From Lichenicola sp964236105 (lineage in GTDB: Bacteria; Pseudomonadota; Alphaproteobacteria; Acetobacterales; Acetobacteraceae), in assembly GCA_964236105.1 (NCBI GenBank), contig CAXSBC010000007.1:186001-250000 (forward strand): a DNA stretch of 64,000 nucleotides. Reading direction: 5' to 3'. The position numbers were made by a program, and so were the translations under genes. The first letter of the stretch is position 1; the number at the start of each line of letters is the position of its first letter. Below, piece by piece: positions 35,663-44,003 of this stretch. A model generated the notes under the pieces. That model ran no database searches. It saw nothing but the letters and a program-made list of their open reading frames with translations, and was not told where the DNA came from.

Positions 35663-36445
35663 ATGTTCGTCGTGGGCAAGATCCTGACCATGGTGATGCT
35701 GCCGACCGCGCTGATGGTCGAGTGCGTGGTGCTCGGGCTGCTGCTGAGGCGGTTCCGGGCGGGACGGGTGCTGCTGGTGGTCGGCGCGGCGGCCCTGGCG
35801 GCCTGCCTGGTGCTGCCGGTCGATGCATGGATGATCCGGCCGCTGGAGGACCGGTTTCCGGCGGTCGCGACGGACCCGGACCGCATCGACGGCGTCGTGC
35901 TGCTGGGAGGCGGGATCGACGACCTGACCAGCCGCGACAGGAACACGCCGATCCTGACCTCGGCGGGCAACCGGGTGACGACGTTCGTGATCCTGGCCAA
36001 ACGCTACCCGCAGGCCCGGCTGGTGTTCACGGGCGGGTCGGGCTCGATCGCGCAGGGCGTGTCGAACGAGGCGGCGTATGCGCGCATCCTGTTCGAGCAG
36101 CTCGGGCTGCCGCCGGAGCGCGTGCTGTTCGAGAGCCGGTCGCGGACGACGTGGGAGAACGCGGTCGACACGTCCGCGCTGGTCAGGCCGAAGCCGGGCG
36201 AGCGCTGGGTGCTGCTGACGTCGGCCAGCCACATGCCGCGGGCGGTGGGCGTGTTCCGCAGGGCGGGCTGGGACGTGCTGCCCTGGCCGGTCGGCTACCA
36301 GTCGCGCGACCATCTGACGGCGTATCCGCAGTCGATGGGGCAGAAGCTGGCGGTGCTGGACTGGGCGGCGCATGAGTGGATCGGGCTGGTCGCCTATTTC
36401 GCCAGCGGCCGGAGCAGCGCGCTGTTTCCGGCACCAAGGCCCTGA
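35663..36445 (+). CDS. YdcF/ElyC-like DUF218 membrane protein
   Basis: A 260-residue protein with two N-terminal membrane helices (about 5-27 and 37-55) and a DUF218 domain in the periplasm. DGVVLLGGGIDDL, ARLVFTGGSGSIAQGVSNEA, ESRSRTTWENA and LLTSASHMPRAVGVFRRAGW are the conserved blocks. ElyC-type proteins affect peptidoglycan and lipid-carrier metabolism in E. coli, while the YdcF branch is less clear. The gene is preceded by the SDR remnant and followed by a flavin reductase. Confidence 0.88.
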   Translation: MFVVGKILTMVMLPTALMVECVVLGLLLRRFRAGRVLLVVGAAALAACLVLPVDAWMIRPLEDRFPAVATDPDRIDGVVLLGGGIDDLTSRDRNTPILTSAGNRVTTFVILAKRYPQARLVFTGGSGSIAQGVSNEAAYARILFEQLGLPPERVLFESRSRTTWENAVDTSALVRPKPGERWVLLTSASHMPRAVGVFRRAGWDVLPWPVGYQSRDHLTAYPQSMGQKLAVLDWAAHEWIGLVAYFASGRSSALFPAPRP

Positions 36446-36511
36446 CGCGCGGGCCGCATGCAGCGCGGCGGCGGCGGCGGCGTTGAGGACGCAGGATATC
36501 GGGTGCGCGGA

Positions 36512-37174
36512 ATGACGGACGAGAGCGGCATGCATTCCTACGAGCCGGCCCAGGGCCATGGCCTGCGGCACGACCCGTTCAACGCGATCGTCGGGCCGCG
36601 GCCGATCGGCTGGATCGCCAGCCGGAGTGCCGCCGGCGTGCTGAACCTGGCGCCGTACAGCTTCTTCAACGCGTTCAACTACACGCCGCCGATCATCGGC
36701 TTCTCCTCGACCGGATGGAAGGACAGCGTCGCCAACATCGCGGCGACCGGCGCGTTCGTCTGGAACCTGGCGACGCGGCCGCTGGCGGAGGCGATGAATG
36801 CGAGTGCCGCCACGGTGGGCGCGGAGGTGGACGAGTTCGCGCTCGCCGGGGTGACGCCGGTGCCGAGCCGGCTGATCGACGTGCCGCGGGTGGGTGAGAG
36901 TCCGGTCGCGTTCGAATGCCGGCTGCTGCAGCAGGTCCAGCTGCATGATCTCGACGGCAGGCCGGTGTCGACCTGGCTGACGCTGGGGCAGGTGGTGGCC
37001 GTGCATATCGACCGGAGCCTGATCCGGGACGGCGTGTACGACACCGCCGCCGCCCGTCCGATCCTGCGGGCCGGCGGCCCGACCGCCTATGTCGAGATCG
37101 AGCCGGCGGCATTCTTTCAGATGGAGCGCCCGGACCCCTCGGGCCAGGGCGCCCCCTCCCGCCCCAAGCCCTGA
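36512..37174 (+). CDS. Flavin reductase-like, FMN-binding split-barrel protein
   Basis: A 220-residue protein of the flavin-reductase-like split-barrel family. Key blocks are GPRPIGWIASRSAAGVLNLA, PYSFFNAFNYTPPIIGF and ETGAFVWNL-like AATGAFVWNLATRPLAEAMN. Members bind FMN and reduce flavins with NAD(P)H, or act in aromatic or nitro-compound metabolism. The ATG at 36512 is chosen over 36458 because the earlier start adds a Gly-rich artefact. No monooxygenase partner lies next to it. Confidence 0.86.
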   Translation: MTDESGMHSYEPAQGHGLRHDPFNAIVGPRPIGWIASRSAAGVLNLAPYSFFNAFNYTPPIIGFSSTGWKDSVANIAATGAFVWNLATRPLAEAMNASAATVGAEVDEFALAGVTPVPSRLIDVPRVGESPVAFECRLLQQVQLHDLDGRPVSTWLTLGQVVAVHIDRSLIRDGVYDTAAARPILRAGGPTAYVEIEPAAFFQMERPDPSGQGAPSRPKP

Positions 37175-37180
37175 CCCCAG

Positions 37181-37230
37181 GTTTCCAAAGGACGACTGTC
37201 CTTTGGCGGGTGCAGGGCAGAGCCCTGCCT
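37181..37230 (+). repeat. Dispersed two-hairpin repeat, copy 1
   Basis: Two adjacent perfect hairpins: CCAAAGGA-CGACTG-TCCTTTGG at 37185-37206, then GCAGGGC-AGA-GCCCTGC at 37212-37228, joined by CGGGT. A second copy lies at 42851-42902 with the same loops and mostly compensated stem changes. It starts seven bases after the flavin-reductase stop. Confidence 0.8.
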
Positions 37231-37398
37231 CTTGTGCCCCGATGCGTCCCGGCACGCCCGCTTCCCCGCGACGCCAGTATCTCGCCGCCCGGATCTGCGA
37301 GCGGGGGAAAGCTGTTCCTTGCGGGCGACCTGGACGAGGCGCAGGCGGAACGGCGTGCGGTGATGGAGTTCACGCCCGATCTCCGGTGGATGACAGGA

Positions 37399-38034
37399 TC
37401 AGCCGCGGCCTTTCAGGATCTCCGCCGCGGCGTGGTCGAGGATGCGGGCGATGCGGCGGCCTTCGTCGGGCGTGCAGCCGCGCATGCGCATGAGGGCGTG
37501 CTTCAGCGCGTGACGGGACCGGTGCAGGCCCTCGGCGCCCTGGGCGTCGTGATCGCCGACGCCGGCGAAGGCTTCGCGCACCTCCTGCATGCGGCCGCCG
37601 ATGCGGGCGAGGGCGTCGAGGATGGTGTCGGCGTGGGCCTGGTTGGCGGCGAGATGGCTGCGGCCGGCATCGGTCAGGGCATAGAGCTTGCGGTTGCCCT
37701 CGGCGGTCGCGATGGCCTGGTCGATCTCGTCGAGGTAGGTGAGGGCTGGATAGATCATGCCGGGGCTCGGCGTGTAGAAGCCGCCGGAGCGCTCCTCGAG
37801 CATGCGGATGAGCTCGTAGCCATGTGCCGGCTGCGCGGCCAGAAGCGCGAGCAGGACGAGCTGCAGGTCGGCCGAGCCGAGCTTGCGGCCGCCGGGCATG
37901 CCGTCGCCGCCCATGAAGCCGCCGCGTCCGTCGCCGGAGGATCGTCGGAACCCGTGCCGGCCGCGATGATGGCCGATCGCGTGGATGAGATGGCGGAGCC
38001 GGTGATGGTGATGATCGTTTGTATCGTGAAACAT
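37399..38034 (-). CDS. PadR family regulator with His-rich N-terminus (YqjI-like)
   Basis: A 211-residue repressor. The first 35 residues are His/Arg-rich (MFHDTNDHHHHRLRHLIHAI), followed by a Gly-rich linker. The PadR winged helix spans about 52-130, with DLQLVLLALLAAQPAHGYEL and GGFYTPSPGMIYPALTYLDE. The C-terminal dimerisation helices include ALKHALMRMRGCTPDEGRRI. The layout matches E. coli YqjI, whose His-rich extension binds nickel or iron and which represses a siderophore-reductase gene. No such target is adjacent here. An inverted repeat overlaps its start codon, suggesting autoregulation. Confidence 0.87.
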   Translation of the reverse strand: MFHDTNDHHHHRLRHLIHAIGHHRGRHGFRRSSGDGRGGFMGGDGMPGGRKLGSADLQLVLLALLAAQPAHGYELIRMLEERSGGFYTPSPGMIYPALTYLDEIDQAIATAEGNRKLYALTDAGRSHLAANQAHADTILDALARIGGRMQEVREAFAGVGDHDAQGAEGLHRSRHALKHALMRMRGCTPDEGRRIARILDHAAAEILKGRG

Positions 38035-38045
38035 ATCTTACGATA
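38022..38045. promoter_or_regulatory. Inverted repeat over the padR start, candidate operator
   Basis: TATCGT at 38022-38027 and ACGATA at 38040-38045 form a perfect 6-base inverted repeat with a 12-base spacer that contains the padR ATG (38034). PadR regulators bind such AT-rich dyads in their own promoters. The overlap with the start codon would allow direct feedback. Confidence 0.55.
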
Positions 38046-38278
38046 TATCTCTCGACTAAATTGCCGGCAAGTGGAGTCCGCTGTCCGAGAAGGCATCCGG
38101 CTGTTTGGTCATCGACCGCAGGCAGGCCGGTCCGAACGTGCCGTCTCCAGAGGGGTCGCACCCGGACGCCAGGCCGGGCGTTCGTGATCGGCGCTGCGGG
38201 TGCCGTCGGGACAGCACCCGCCGTCAAGCGTCACAGGCCGGCAGTCGCCCGCTTCGGGCTGATCCCGACGATCGTCCG

Positions 38279-38563
38279 TCAGCCTTCGAGAGCGGCGAAC
38301 TCCGCGGTATCCGTGAAGAACCGGCGGCTGAGATACCGGACGACGTCGGCGACGCAGCGAAAGCGCGCGATGACCTCGGACGTGAACTCGGTGTGGAAGA
38401 CGTCCTCGATATGGAAGACGACTTCCGTCACGTCGAGGCTGTCGAGACCGAGATCCTCCTCGAACCGGGTCTCTGCGGAGATCTGCACATGTTCCAGAAA
38501 CGCGACGTGCTGGATGGCGGCGATGACCTTGGAGAGGATGGAAGCATCAAGAGCGGCAGTCAT
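38279..38563 (-). CDS. Acyl carrier protein
   Basis: A 94-residue carrier protein. The phosphopantetheine attachment serine lies in DLGLDSLDVTEVVFHIEDVF, followed by the acidic recognition helix. It is longer and less acidic at the C-terminus (VVRYLSRRFFTDTAEFAALE) than the housekeeping AcpP, so it is probably a specialised ACP for a secondary or lipid pathway. No fatty-acid or polyketide gene lies next to it, so its partner must be elsewhere. The ATG at 38563 (MTAALDASIL) is the natural start. Confidence 0.85.
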   Translation of the reverse strand: MTAALDASILSKVIAAIQHVAFLEHVQISAETRFEEDLGLDSLDVTEVVFHIEDVFHTEFTSEVIARFRCVADVVRYLSRRFFTDTAEFAALEG

Positions 38564-38980
38564 GGGAAAAGCCCTCATCACGGTTCCGTAACCTATCGCG
38601 ATCACGGAAACGTGCGCAAGGTAAAATGACGTCATTGAGGAGCCAAGCAACAGTAATCGGATCGTCGAAACCAAGTGTCGGACAGAGCTTCTCAATAAAA
38701 CGATCGGCTCGAAATTTCTGTTCTTCTCTCGAAATTGAAAGCGGATGCCAGGCGACGGCGGCGGATCGTTCGCCGGATCGCGTCTTGCGGGCGGACGCGT
38801 CTGCCCACCCTGGCGCCGGCCGGACGCGGCTTGCGTGCCGGCGGCCAAGCCTCTACACGTCCGCGCCTGTTCGCGCGTCCGGGCCTGAAATGGGCATGCC
38901 CGGCCGCGACGGCTGTCCTGGGGTCCGATGGCGGACCCGCCCCGCCGGGGAAGGGGCAGCGTTCTGGCAAGGAGGCCAAA
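38564..38980. other. Divergent spacer between acp and rpmI
   Basis: A 417-base spacer. The first part (to about 38740) is AT-richer and probably carries both promoters; it includes the palindrome TGACGTCA at 38626-38633. No open frame with coding character and no ribosomal-protein leader structure could be recognised. The rpmI ribosome-binding site AAGGAGG is at about 38969-38975. Confidence 0.45.
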
Positions 38981-39184
38981 ATGCCCAAGATGAAGACCAA
39001 GTCGTCGGTCAAGAAGCGGTTCAAGATCACCGCGACCGGCAAGGTGCTGGCAGGCCCCGGCAACAAGCGCCACGGGCTGATCAACCGGTCGCAGAAGATG
39101 AAGCGGAGCAACCGCGGCTCGCAGACGCTGACCGAGATGGACGGCCGGACTGTGAAGCAGTGGGCTCCCTACGGTCTGGTTTGA
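38981..39184 (+). CDS. rpmI: 50S ribosomal protein L35
   Basis: A 67-residue basic protein, MPKMKTKSSVKKRFKITATG, with the conserved HGLINRSQKMKR and RG tail regions of bL35. A strong AAGGAGG ribosome-binding site precedes the ATG by a few bases. It forms an operon with rplT, 14 bases downstream. The infC gene, which precedes rpmI in many bacteria, is not in this window upstream. Confidence 0.97.
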   Translation: MPKMKTKSSVKKRFKITATGKVLAGPGNKRHGLINRSQKMKRSNRGSQTLTEMDGRTVKQWAPYGLV

Positions 39185-39198
39185 GGAGCATCTGAAGC

Positions 39199-39558
39199 AT
39201 GGCACGCGTCAAGCGGGGCGTCACCACGCACGCCCGTCACAAGAAGGTCCTGGCCCAGTCCAAGGGCTTCGTCGGTCGGTCCTCGACCAACTACCGCATC
39301 GCGCTCGAGCGGCTGGAGAAGTCGCTCCAGTACGCGTATCGCGACCGGCGCAACAAGAAGCGCGACTTCCGGGGCCTGTGGATCCAGCGGATCAACGCCG
39401 CGGTCCGTGAGCATGGGCTGACCTACAGCCGCTTCATCGCCGGGCTGAACAAGGCCGAGATCGAGATCGACCGCAAGGTGCTGGCGGCGATCGCGTTCGA
39501 CGATCCGACGTCGTTCGCCGAGATCGTCAAGAAGGTCCAGGCGGCGATCGCGGCCTGA
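39199..39558 (+). CDS. rplT: 50S ribosomal protein L20
   Basis: A 119-residue protein that binds 23S rRNA early in assembly of the large subunit. MARVKRGVTTHARHKKVLAQ, KGFVGRSSTNYRIALERLEK and RDFRGLWIQRINAAVREHGL are canonical bL20. It ends the rpmI-rplT transcript, with a good intrinsic terminator 34 bases downstream. Confidence 0.98.
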   Translation: MARVKRGVTTHARHKKVLAQSKGFVGRSSTNYRIALERLEKSLQYAYRDRRNKKRDFRGLWIQRINAAVREHGLTYSRFIAGLNKAEIEIDRKVLAAIAFDDPTSFAEIVKKVQAAIAA

Positions 39559-39591
39559 TCCTTTCCGATCACAGCCTCCAGGGTTGAGACG

Positions 39592-39623
39592 GGGCCGCTC
39601 CTGCGACAGGAGCGGCCCTTTTC
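39592..39623 (+). terminator. Rho-independent terminator of rpmI-rplT
   Basis: GGGCCGCTCCTG (39592-39603) pairs perfectly with CAGGAGCGGCCC (39607-39618) around a CGA loop and is followed by TTTTC. This is the clearest intrinsic terminator in the window. Confidence 0.92.
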
Positions 39624-39698
39624 GTTGCGTCCGTGCCGCAGCCTGGCCGGCAGCAGGCCCCCGGGCAAACTCGCAGGCGGCCGATGCTTTGTAGCCGG

Positions 39699-40781
39699 AT
39701 GACCTCCGATCTTGCGGTGCGAACCCAGGTTGCCGCCGCCTTTGCCAGCGCCGTCCAGCAGTTCGACCGGAGCAGACCGGTCTGGATCCTTGGCCATCAC
39801 GATGCGGACGGCCTGTCCGCCACCGCGCTGTTTGCACGCGCTTTCACGGCAGTCGGGTGGACGGTGAGGACCCGCATCGTGGGCCGGGGCGAGAGCGCGT
39901 GGTCGGAGGCGATGCGAGCCGAGCTGGCGGGCGAGCCGGCGGGCGGCATGGTCGTCACCGATCTGGGCGTGCGGGATGCGCTGCCGAAGCCCGGCGTGCC
40001 CACCGTGGTGGTGGATCACCACGTTCCCGGCGCTCAGCCGGCCGGAGCCACGGTGATCAGCGGCTACGGCCAGGACCCGATCCCGACATCCTCGCTGCTG
40101 GCGTTCTGGTGCGCGGGGGTGCTGGCGGAGGCGGAGCCCTGGCTGTGGCTGGCGGCGTTGGGGCTGATCGGGGACATGGCCGACAAGGCCGGGTTCCCCG
40201 AGATGCAGGCCGCGCGGCGGTTCGGCGTGACCGCGCTGCGGGAGGCGGCGGCGCTGGTGAACGCGCCGCGGCGCAGCGCATCGGGAGATGCCGCCCCGGC
40301 CCTGGCGCTGCTGATGGCGGCGGACGGGCCGAAGGATGTGCTGTCGGGCACGCGCCCGGAAGCCGGGGTCGTGCGGGCGGCCCGTGAGGAAGTGAAGCAG
40401 GCGCTGGCGGCGGCGCGCCGGGTCGGTCCCGTGGTGCGGGGCGAGGTGGCGCTGATCCGGTTCGCGTCGCCAACGCAGATCCACCCGCTGATCGCCCAGC
40501 AGTGGCGGGGACGCCTGCGGAACAAGATCGTGTTGGCGGCCAACACCGGATACCGGCCGGGATGGGTGCATTTCGCCGTGCGGTCGGGCGAGGATCGGGA
40601 CCTGGTGGAGTTCCTGGCGACGCATCGGCCGCCGGGCGCGGACGAGATGTACGGATCCGGCCATCGCCAGGCGACCGGCGGGGCGTTGCGGCCGGCGGAC
40701 TGGAACGCGTTCGTCGCCGGGCTGGCGTTCGGCCCCGAGGCCTCGGTGCCGGACCCGGCCGCTCCGGAGAGCGTGGCATGA
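39699..40781 (+). CDS. DHH family phosphoesterase
   Basis: A 360-residue phosphoesterase related to RecJ/NrnA. The metal-binding motifs are HHDADGLSATALFARA, VVTDLGVRDAL and VVDHHVPG, with a later aspartate in GLIGDMADKAG. The C-terminal DHHA1 part has EMYGSGHRQATGGAL. The fold and motif order suggest a single-strand nuclease or nano-RNase, or a nucleotide phosphodiesterase. It overlaps the UV-damage endonuclease gene by four bases, which favours a DNA-repair role. ATG 39684 is an alternative start. Confidence 0.83.
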   Translation: MTSDLAVRTQVAAAFASAVQQFDRSRPVWILGHHDADGLSATALFARAFTAVGWTVRTRIVGRGESAWSEAMRAELAGEPAGGMVVTDLGVRDALPKPGVPTVVVDHHVPGAQPAGATVISGYGQDPIPTSSLLAFWCAGVLAEAEPWLWLAALGLIGDMADKAGFPEMQAARRFGVTALREAAALVNAPRRSASGDAAPALALLMAADGPKDVLSGTRPEAGVVRAAREEVKQALAAARRVGPVVRGEVALIRFASPTQIHPLIAQQWRGRLRNKIVLAANTGYRPGWVHFAVRSGEDRDLVEFLATHRPPGADEMYGSGHRQATGGALRPADWNAFVAGLAFGPEASVPDPAAPESVA

Positions 40782-41845
40782 GCGGCGGCGCGCTGCGGCT
40801 CGGCTTTCCGGTGAAGGTGATGGGCAGGACCGACCTCAAGAGCAACGACGCCAGGCGGTGGCAGCAGAATCCGCATCTGAAGACGTCGCTGGAATATGTC
40901 GACGGCATCCTGGACTACCTGGCGAAGCGTCGGATCAGCATGTACCGCCTGTCGTCGGAGCTGGCACCCTATGCCACCCATCCGGACCTGCCGCAGTTCC
41001 ATGGCATGGTGGCCGAGAGCGACGCCGAACTGCGGGCGATCGGCAGAAAGGCGCGCGAGCTGGACATCCGGCTGTCGTTCCATCCGTCGCAATACGTGCT
41101 GCTCAACAGCCCCGATCCCGCGCTGACGAAGAAGAGCATCTGGGACCTGGCGTCCCAGGCGGAGATGCTGGATCGGATGGAGCTGGGACCGGAGGCGGTC
41201 ATGGTGACGCATGTCGGCGGAGCGTACGGCGACGTGGAGGGATCGCGCGCCCGCTGGGCCGAGACCTGGCCGACGCTGCCCGAGCATGTGAAGCGACGCC
41301 TGGTGCTGGAACATGACGACATCCGCTTTTCCGCCGCCGACGTGCTGTGGGTGCACGAGCAGACCGGCGTGCGGCTGATCTTCGACTATCAGCACCACTG
41401 GTGCCTGAACCCGCAGCGGCTGGACACGATCGACGTGCTGCGCCGCATCCTGGCCACCTGGCCCGACGACGTGCGGCCGAAGATCCACTTCTCGTCGCCG
41501 CGCACCGAGCTGCGGGAGCTGGTGAAGGTGGACCGCAGGACGAAGAAGAAGGTGAAGACGCTGCGGCCGCCGGTCTGGACCGGCCACGCCGACTTCACCA
41601 ACCCGTTCGAGTTCGCGCGCTTCATGCGCGACGCGTCGGGACTGGAGTTCGACATCATGCTGGAAGGCAAGTCGAAGGACATCTCCCTGCTGAAGCTGCG
41701 GCCGGACCTGCTGCGCTATGCGCCGGACGTTGCGGCGCGCTTCGGGGTGTTTGCGGCGGAAGCGGCGACGCTGGACGCCGAGGAGGCGGGGCTGGAAACG
41801 GACCACGACCCGGCACACGATCCGGATGTGGACGAGGGCGCCTGA
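40778..41845 (+). CDS. uvsE: UV DNA damage endonuclease (UvsE/UVDE)
   Basis: A 355-residue endonuclease that nicks DNA 5' of UV photoproducts. The TIM-barrel motifs are visible: RLSSELAPYATHPDL, RLSFHPSQYVLLNSPDP, MVTHVGGAYGD, RLVLEHDDIRFSAADVLWV, LIFDYQHHWCLNP and IHFSSPR with GHADFTNPFEFARFM. The metal-binding His and Glu residues of the family appear intact. The C-terminus is extended by an acidic, Asp/His-rich tail of about 30 residues. It is co-translated with the upstream DHH phosphoesterase (ATGA overlap), which suggests a two-step nick-and-degrade repair unit. Confidence 0.92.
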   Translation: MSGGALRLGFPVKVMGRTDLKSNDARRWQQNPHLKTSLEYVDGILDYLAKRRISMYRLSSELAPYATHPDLPQFHGMVAESDAELRAIGRKARELDIRLSFHPSQYVLLNSPDPALTKKSIWDLASQAEMLDRMELGPEAVMVTHVGGAYGDVEGSRARWAETWPTLPEHVKRRLVLEHDDIRFSAADVLWVHEQTGVRLIFDYQHHWCLNPQRLDTIDVLRRILATWPDDVRPKIHFSSPRTELRELVKVDRRTKKKVKTLRPPVWTGHADFTNPFEFARFMRDASGLEFDIMLEGKSKDISLLKLRPDLLRYAPDVAARFGVFAAEAATLDAEEAGLETDHDPAHDPDVDEGA

Positions 41846-41876
41846 GCCGCCGCGTGCGGTCGCCGGATGCCGGCGG

Positions 41877-42212
41877 CTAGCGCTGCCAGAGGGTGACGAT
41901 CGCGCCGCCCGCCAGGATGAACAGCCCGCCCACCGCGATCGGCAGCGTCGGCGGACTGCCGAACACGACCAGGTTGATGATCTGTCCGACAACAAAGAAG
42001 GTCGCCACATAGGCGCCGATCAGCCGGCCCCAATCGAGCGGGGCCAGGTTGAGGGTGAGGCCGTAGAGCGACAGGGTCGCGCCGCCCGCCAGCATCAGCA
42101 GGGCGCGCGCCGGCAGGGGGTGCGGCCTGAGGCCGATCCGGATGATCGCGTCGCCGCCGGTCTCCAGCGTGGTCGCCAGCACCAGAAGCGCGACGGGCAG
42201 CAGGTGACGCAC
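41877..42212 (-). CDS. Small four-helix DMT/SMR-like membrane protein
   Basis: A 111-residue hydrophobic protein with four membrane segments, the size of a half-EamA or SMR-family transporter. The N-terminal LATTLETGGDAIIRIG corresponds to the first helix with its conserved Glu, and GRLIGAYVATFFVVGQIINL to the third. It may dimerise as SMR proteins do. The substrate is unknown. It converges on uvsE and precedes nothing functionally related. Confidence 0.7.
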   Translation of the reverse strand: MRHLLPVALLVLATTLETGGDAIIRIGLRPHPLPARALLMLAGGATLSLYGLTLNLAPLDWGRLIGAYVATFFVVGQIINLVVFGSPPTLPIAVGGLFILAGGAIVTLWQR

Positions 42213-42234
42213 GGGGCCGGGGCCGGCCGGAGCG

Positions 42235-42714
42235 CTACTTCACCTCGAGGTGGAAATCGCTGGTCCAGGCGCTGCCGGTCGGCGTGATGACGGCGATGGT
42301 GAAGCTGTCGCGTCCCGTATAGCCGGGCACGGGGCGGTAGAAGCCGGCGACGCCGGGACGCGGGTGCAGGTTGCAGGGATAGCGCTGATCCTGCCTCGGG
42401 AAGTCCGGATAGAATCGTCCCGGCTTGATGGTCATGGTGCCGTGCATCGGCGGGTCGAGCAGGCGCACGGTGGCGGTCCCGGCCACCGAGCAGTCGGGGT
42501 TCAGGTCGAACCAGGCGTTGATCCGGCTCGGCCGGTTCTCGGCGACCGCGAACGGGATCGAGAAGTGGCGGTCGGTTCTGGAGCCGGCGGAACCGGGGTC
42601 GGGAGGCAAAGGCAGGCTCGACCGCGCGATCGGAAAGGTCAGGCCGTCGAAGTTCCTGGTGCAGCCGCCGAGCAGGACGGCCGGGAGAACGAGCAGGCGC
42701 AGAACGAGCTTCAT
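42235..42714 (-). CDS. Hypothetical lipoprotein
   Basis: A 159-residue exported protein. MKLVLRLLVLPAVLLGGC is a signal peptide ending in a lipobox with Cys18. The mature part is beta-rich with no recognised family: FAVAENRPSRINAWFDLNP, TMTIKPGRFYPDFPRQ and VPGYTGRDSFTIAVITPTGS. The last segment recalls cadherin-like repeats (YTGRDSFTI). It lies upstream of the DMT-like gene on the same strand and may share its transcript. Confidence 0.7.
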   Translation of the reverse strand: MKLVLRLLVLPAVLLGGCTRNFDGLTFPIARSSLPLPPDPGSAGSRTDRHFSIPFAVAENRPSRINAWFDLNPDCSVAGTATVRLLDPPMHGTMTIKPGRFYPDFPRQDQRYPCNLHPRPGVAGFYRPVPGYTGRDSFTIAVITPTGSAWTSDFHLEVK

Positions 42715-42850
42715 CGAGGGTCTCGCGGGCTGGACGGCCAGTCTGCCATGGACGTCGCGCGTTCAACAACGCCCGTCGCGGACCCAGGCCGCCCCTGGCC
42801 GGTCCCGACCGGATCGGCTAAGGCAAACGCCGCTTTTCCCCGAGCGATCG

Positions 42851-42902
42851 GGTGTCCAGAGGGCGACTGCCTTCTGGCGGGTCCAGGGCAGAGCCCTGGC
42901 CT
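42851..42902 (+). repeat. Dispersed two-hairpin repeat, copy 2
   Basis: Same design as the copy at 37181: CCAGAGGGCGACTGCCTTCTGG (one G-T wobble in the stem, loop CGACTG), then CGGGT, then CCAGGGC-AGA-GCCCTGG. Stem bases differ from copy 1 while pairing is kept. It ends 24 bases before the pheS start, so it is in the pheS leader. Confidence 0.8.
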
Positions 42903-42926
42903 GTCCCTGGCCTGAGGTATGTATCG

Positions 42927-44000
42927 ATGCCCGACGATCTGGACGCGCTGAAGCAGGAGACCCTGGCCGCCCTGGAGGCTGCCGCCGACATGCGTGCCTG
43001 GGACGGCGTTCGCGTGGGGACGCTGGGCAAGTCCGGCCGGCTGACCGGGCTGCTGAAGGAGCTGGGCCGTGCGGCGCCGGAGCAGCGCAAGGCGCGCGGG
43101 GCCGCGCTGAACGCGCTCCGGGACGAGCTCGGGCTTGCGATCGAGGCGCGGGGCCGGGCGCTGGAGGCGGCCGCCCTGGATGCCAGGCTGCGGGCCGAGC
43201 GGGTGGACGTGACGCTGCCGGCAGCACCCGACGGGATCGGCCTGATCCATCCGCTGAGCCGGACGATCGAGGAGACGGTGGCGATCTTCGGGGCGATGGG
43301 ATTCTCGCTGGCGGACGGGCCGGACATAGAGACCGACTGGCACAACTTCTCGGCGCTCAACACGCCGGCGCATCATCCGGCGCGCACCGATCACGACACC
43401 TTCTACCTGCCGCCGCTGGCCGGCGAGGGTGCCGCCAGCCGGGTGCTCAGGACGCAGACGTCGGGCGTGCAGATCCGCACCATGCTGAGCGTGCCGCCGC
43501 CGATCCGGATCATCGTGCCGGGGCGGACCTATCGCGCGGACCACGATGCGACGCATTCGCCGATGTTCCACCAGTGCGAGGGCCTGGTGGTCGACCGGGC
43601 GATCACGCTCGGGCACCTGAAGGGGACGCTGATCGAGTTCCTGCGGGCCTTCTTCGGCCTGCCGTCGCTGCCGGTCCGGTTCCGGGCCTCCTACTTCCCG
43701 TTCACCGAGCCGTCGATGGAGGTCGATATCGGCTGGAGCCGGCGGACGGGCGAGATCGGCGGCGGCGGCGACTGGCTCGAGGTGCTGGGCTCGGGAATGG
43801 TGCATCCGCGCGTGCTGGCCAATTGCGGGCTCGATCCCCGCGTCTGGCAGGGATTCGCCTTCGGGATGGGGGTGGAGCGGCTGACCATGCTGAAGCACGG
43901 GATCCCGGACCTGCGGTCGCTGTACGAGAGCGACCTGCGGTGGCTGCGGCATTACGGGTCCAGTCCGCTGACGCCGGCCATGCTGCATGAGGGGATCTGA
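42927..44000 (+). CDS. pheS: Phenylalanine--tRNA ligase, alpha subunit
   Basis: The catalytic subunit of phenylalanyl-tRNA synthetase, 357 residues. An N-terminal coiled coil (about 1-90) is followed by the class II aminoacylation core: motif 1 HPLSRTIEETVAIFGAMGF, motif 2 in RTYRADHDATHSPMFHQCEG and motif 3 in FAFGMGVERLTMLKHGI. The ATG at 42927 (MPDDLDALKQ) is chosen because the upstream frame runs through the two-hairpin repeat. It is co-transcribed with pheT three bases downstream. Confidence 0.97.
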   Translation: MPDDLDALKQETLAALEAAADMRAWDGVRVGTLGKSGRLTGLLKELGRAAPEQRKARGAALNALRDELGLAIEARGRALEAAALDARLRAERVDVTLPAAPDGIGLIHPLSRTIEETVAIFGAMGFSLADGPDIETDWHNFSALNTPAHHPARTDHDTFYLPPLAGEGAASRVLRTQTSGVQIRTMLSVPPPIRIIVPGRTYRADHDATHSPMFHQCEGLVVDRAITLGHLKGTLIEFLRAFFGLPSLPVRFRASYFPFTEPSMEVDIGWSRRTGEIGGGGDWLEVLGSGMVHPRVLANCGLDPRVWQGFAFGMGVERLTMLKHGIPDLRSLYESDLRWLRHYGSSPLTPAMLHEGI

Positions 44001-44003
44001 GCG

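Noticed and set aside
33069..35828. Minus-strand open frame of 919 codons
   Set aside because: It is the shadow of the ABC-F gene. Only its last part carries the sugar-transporter remnant, described separately.
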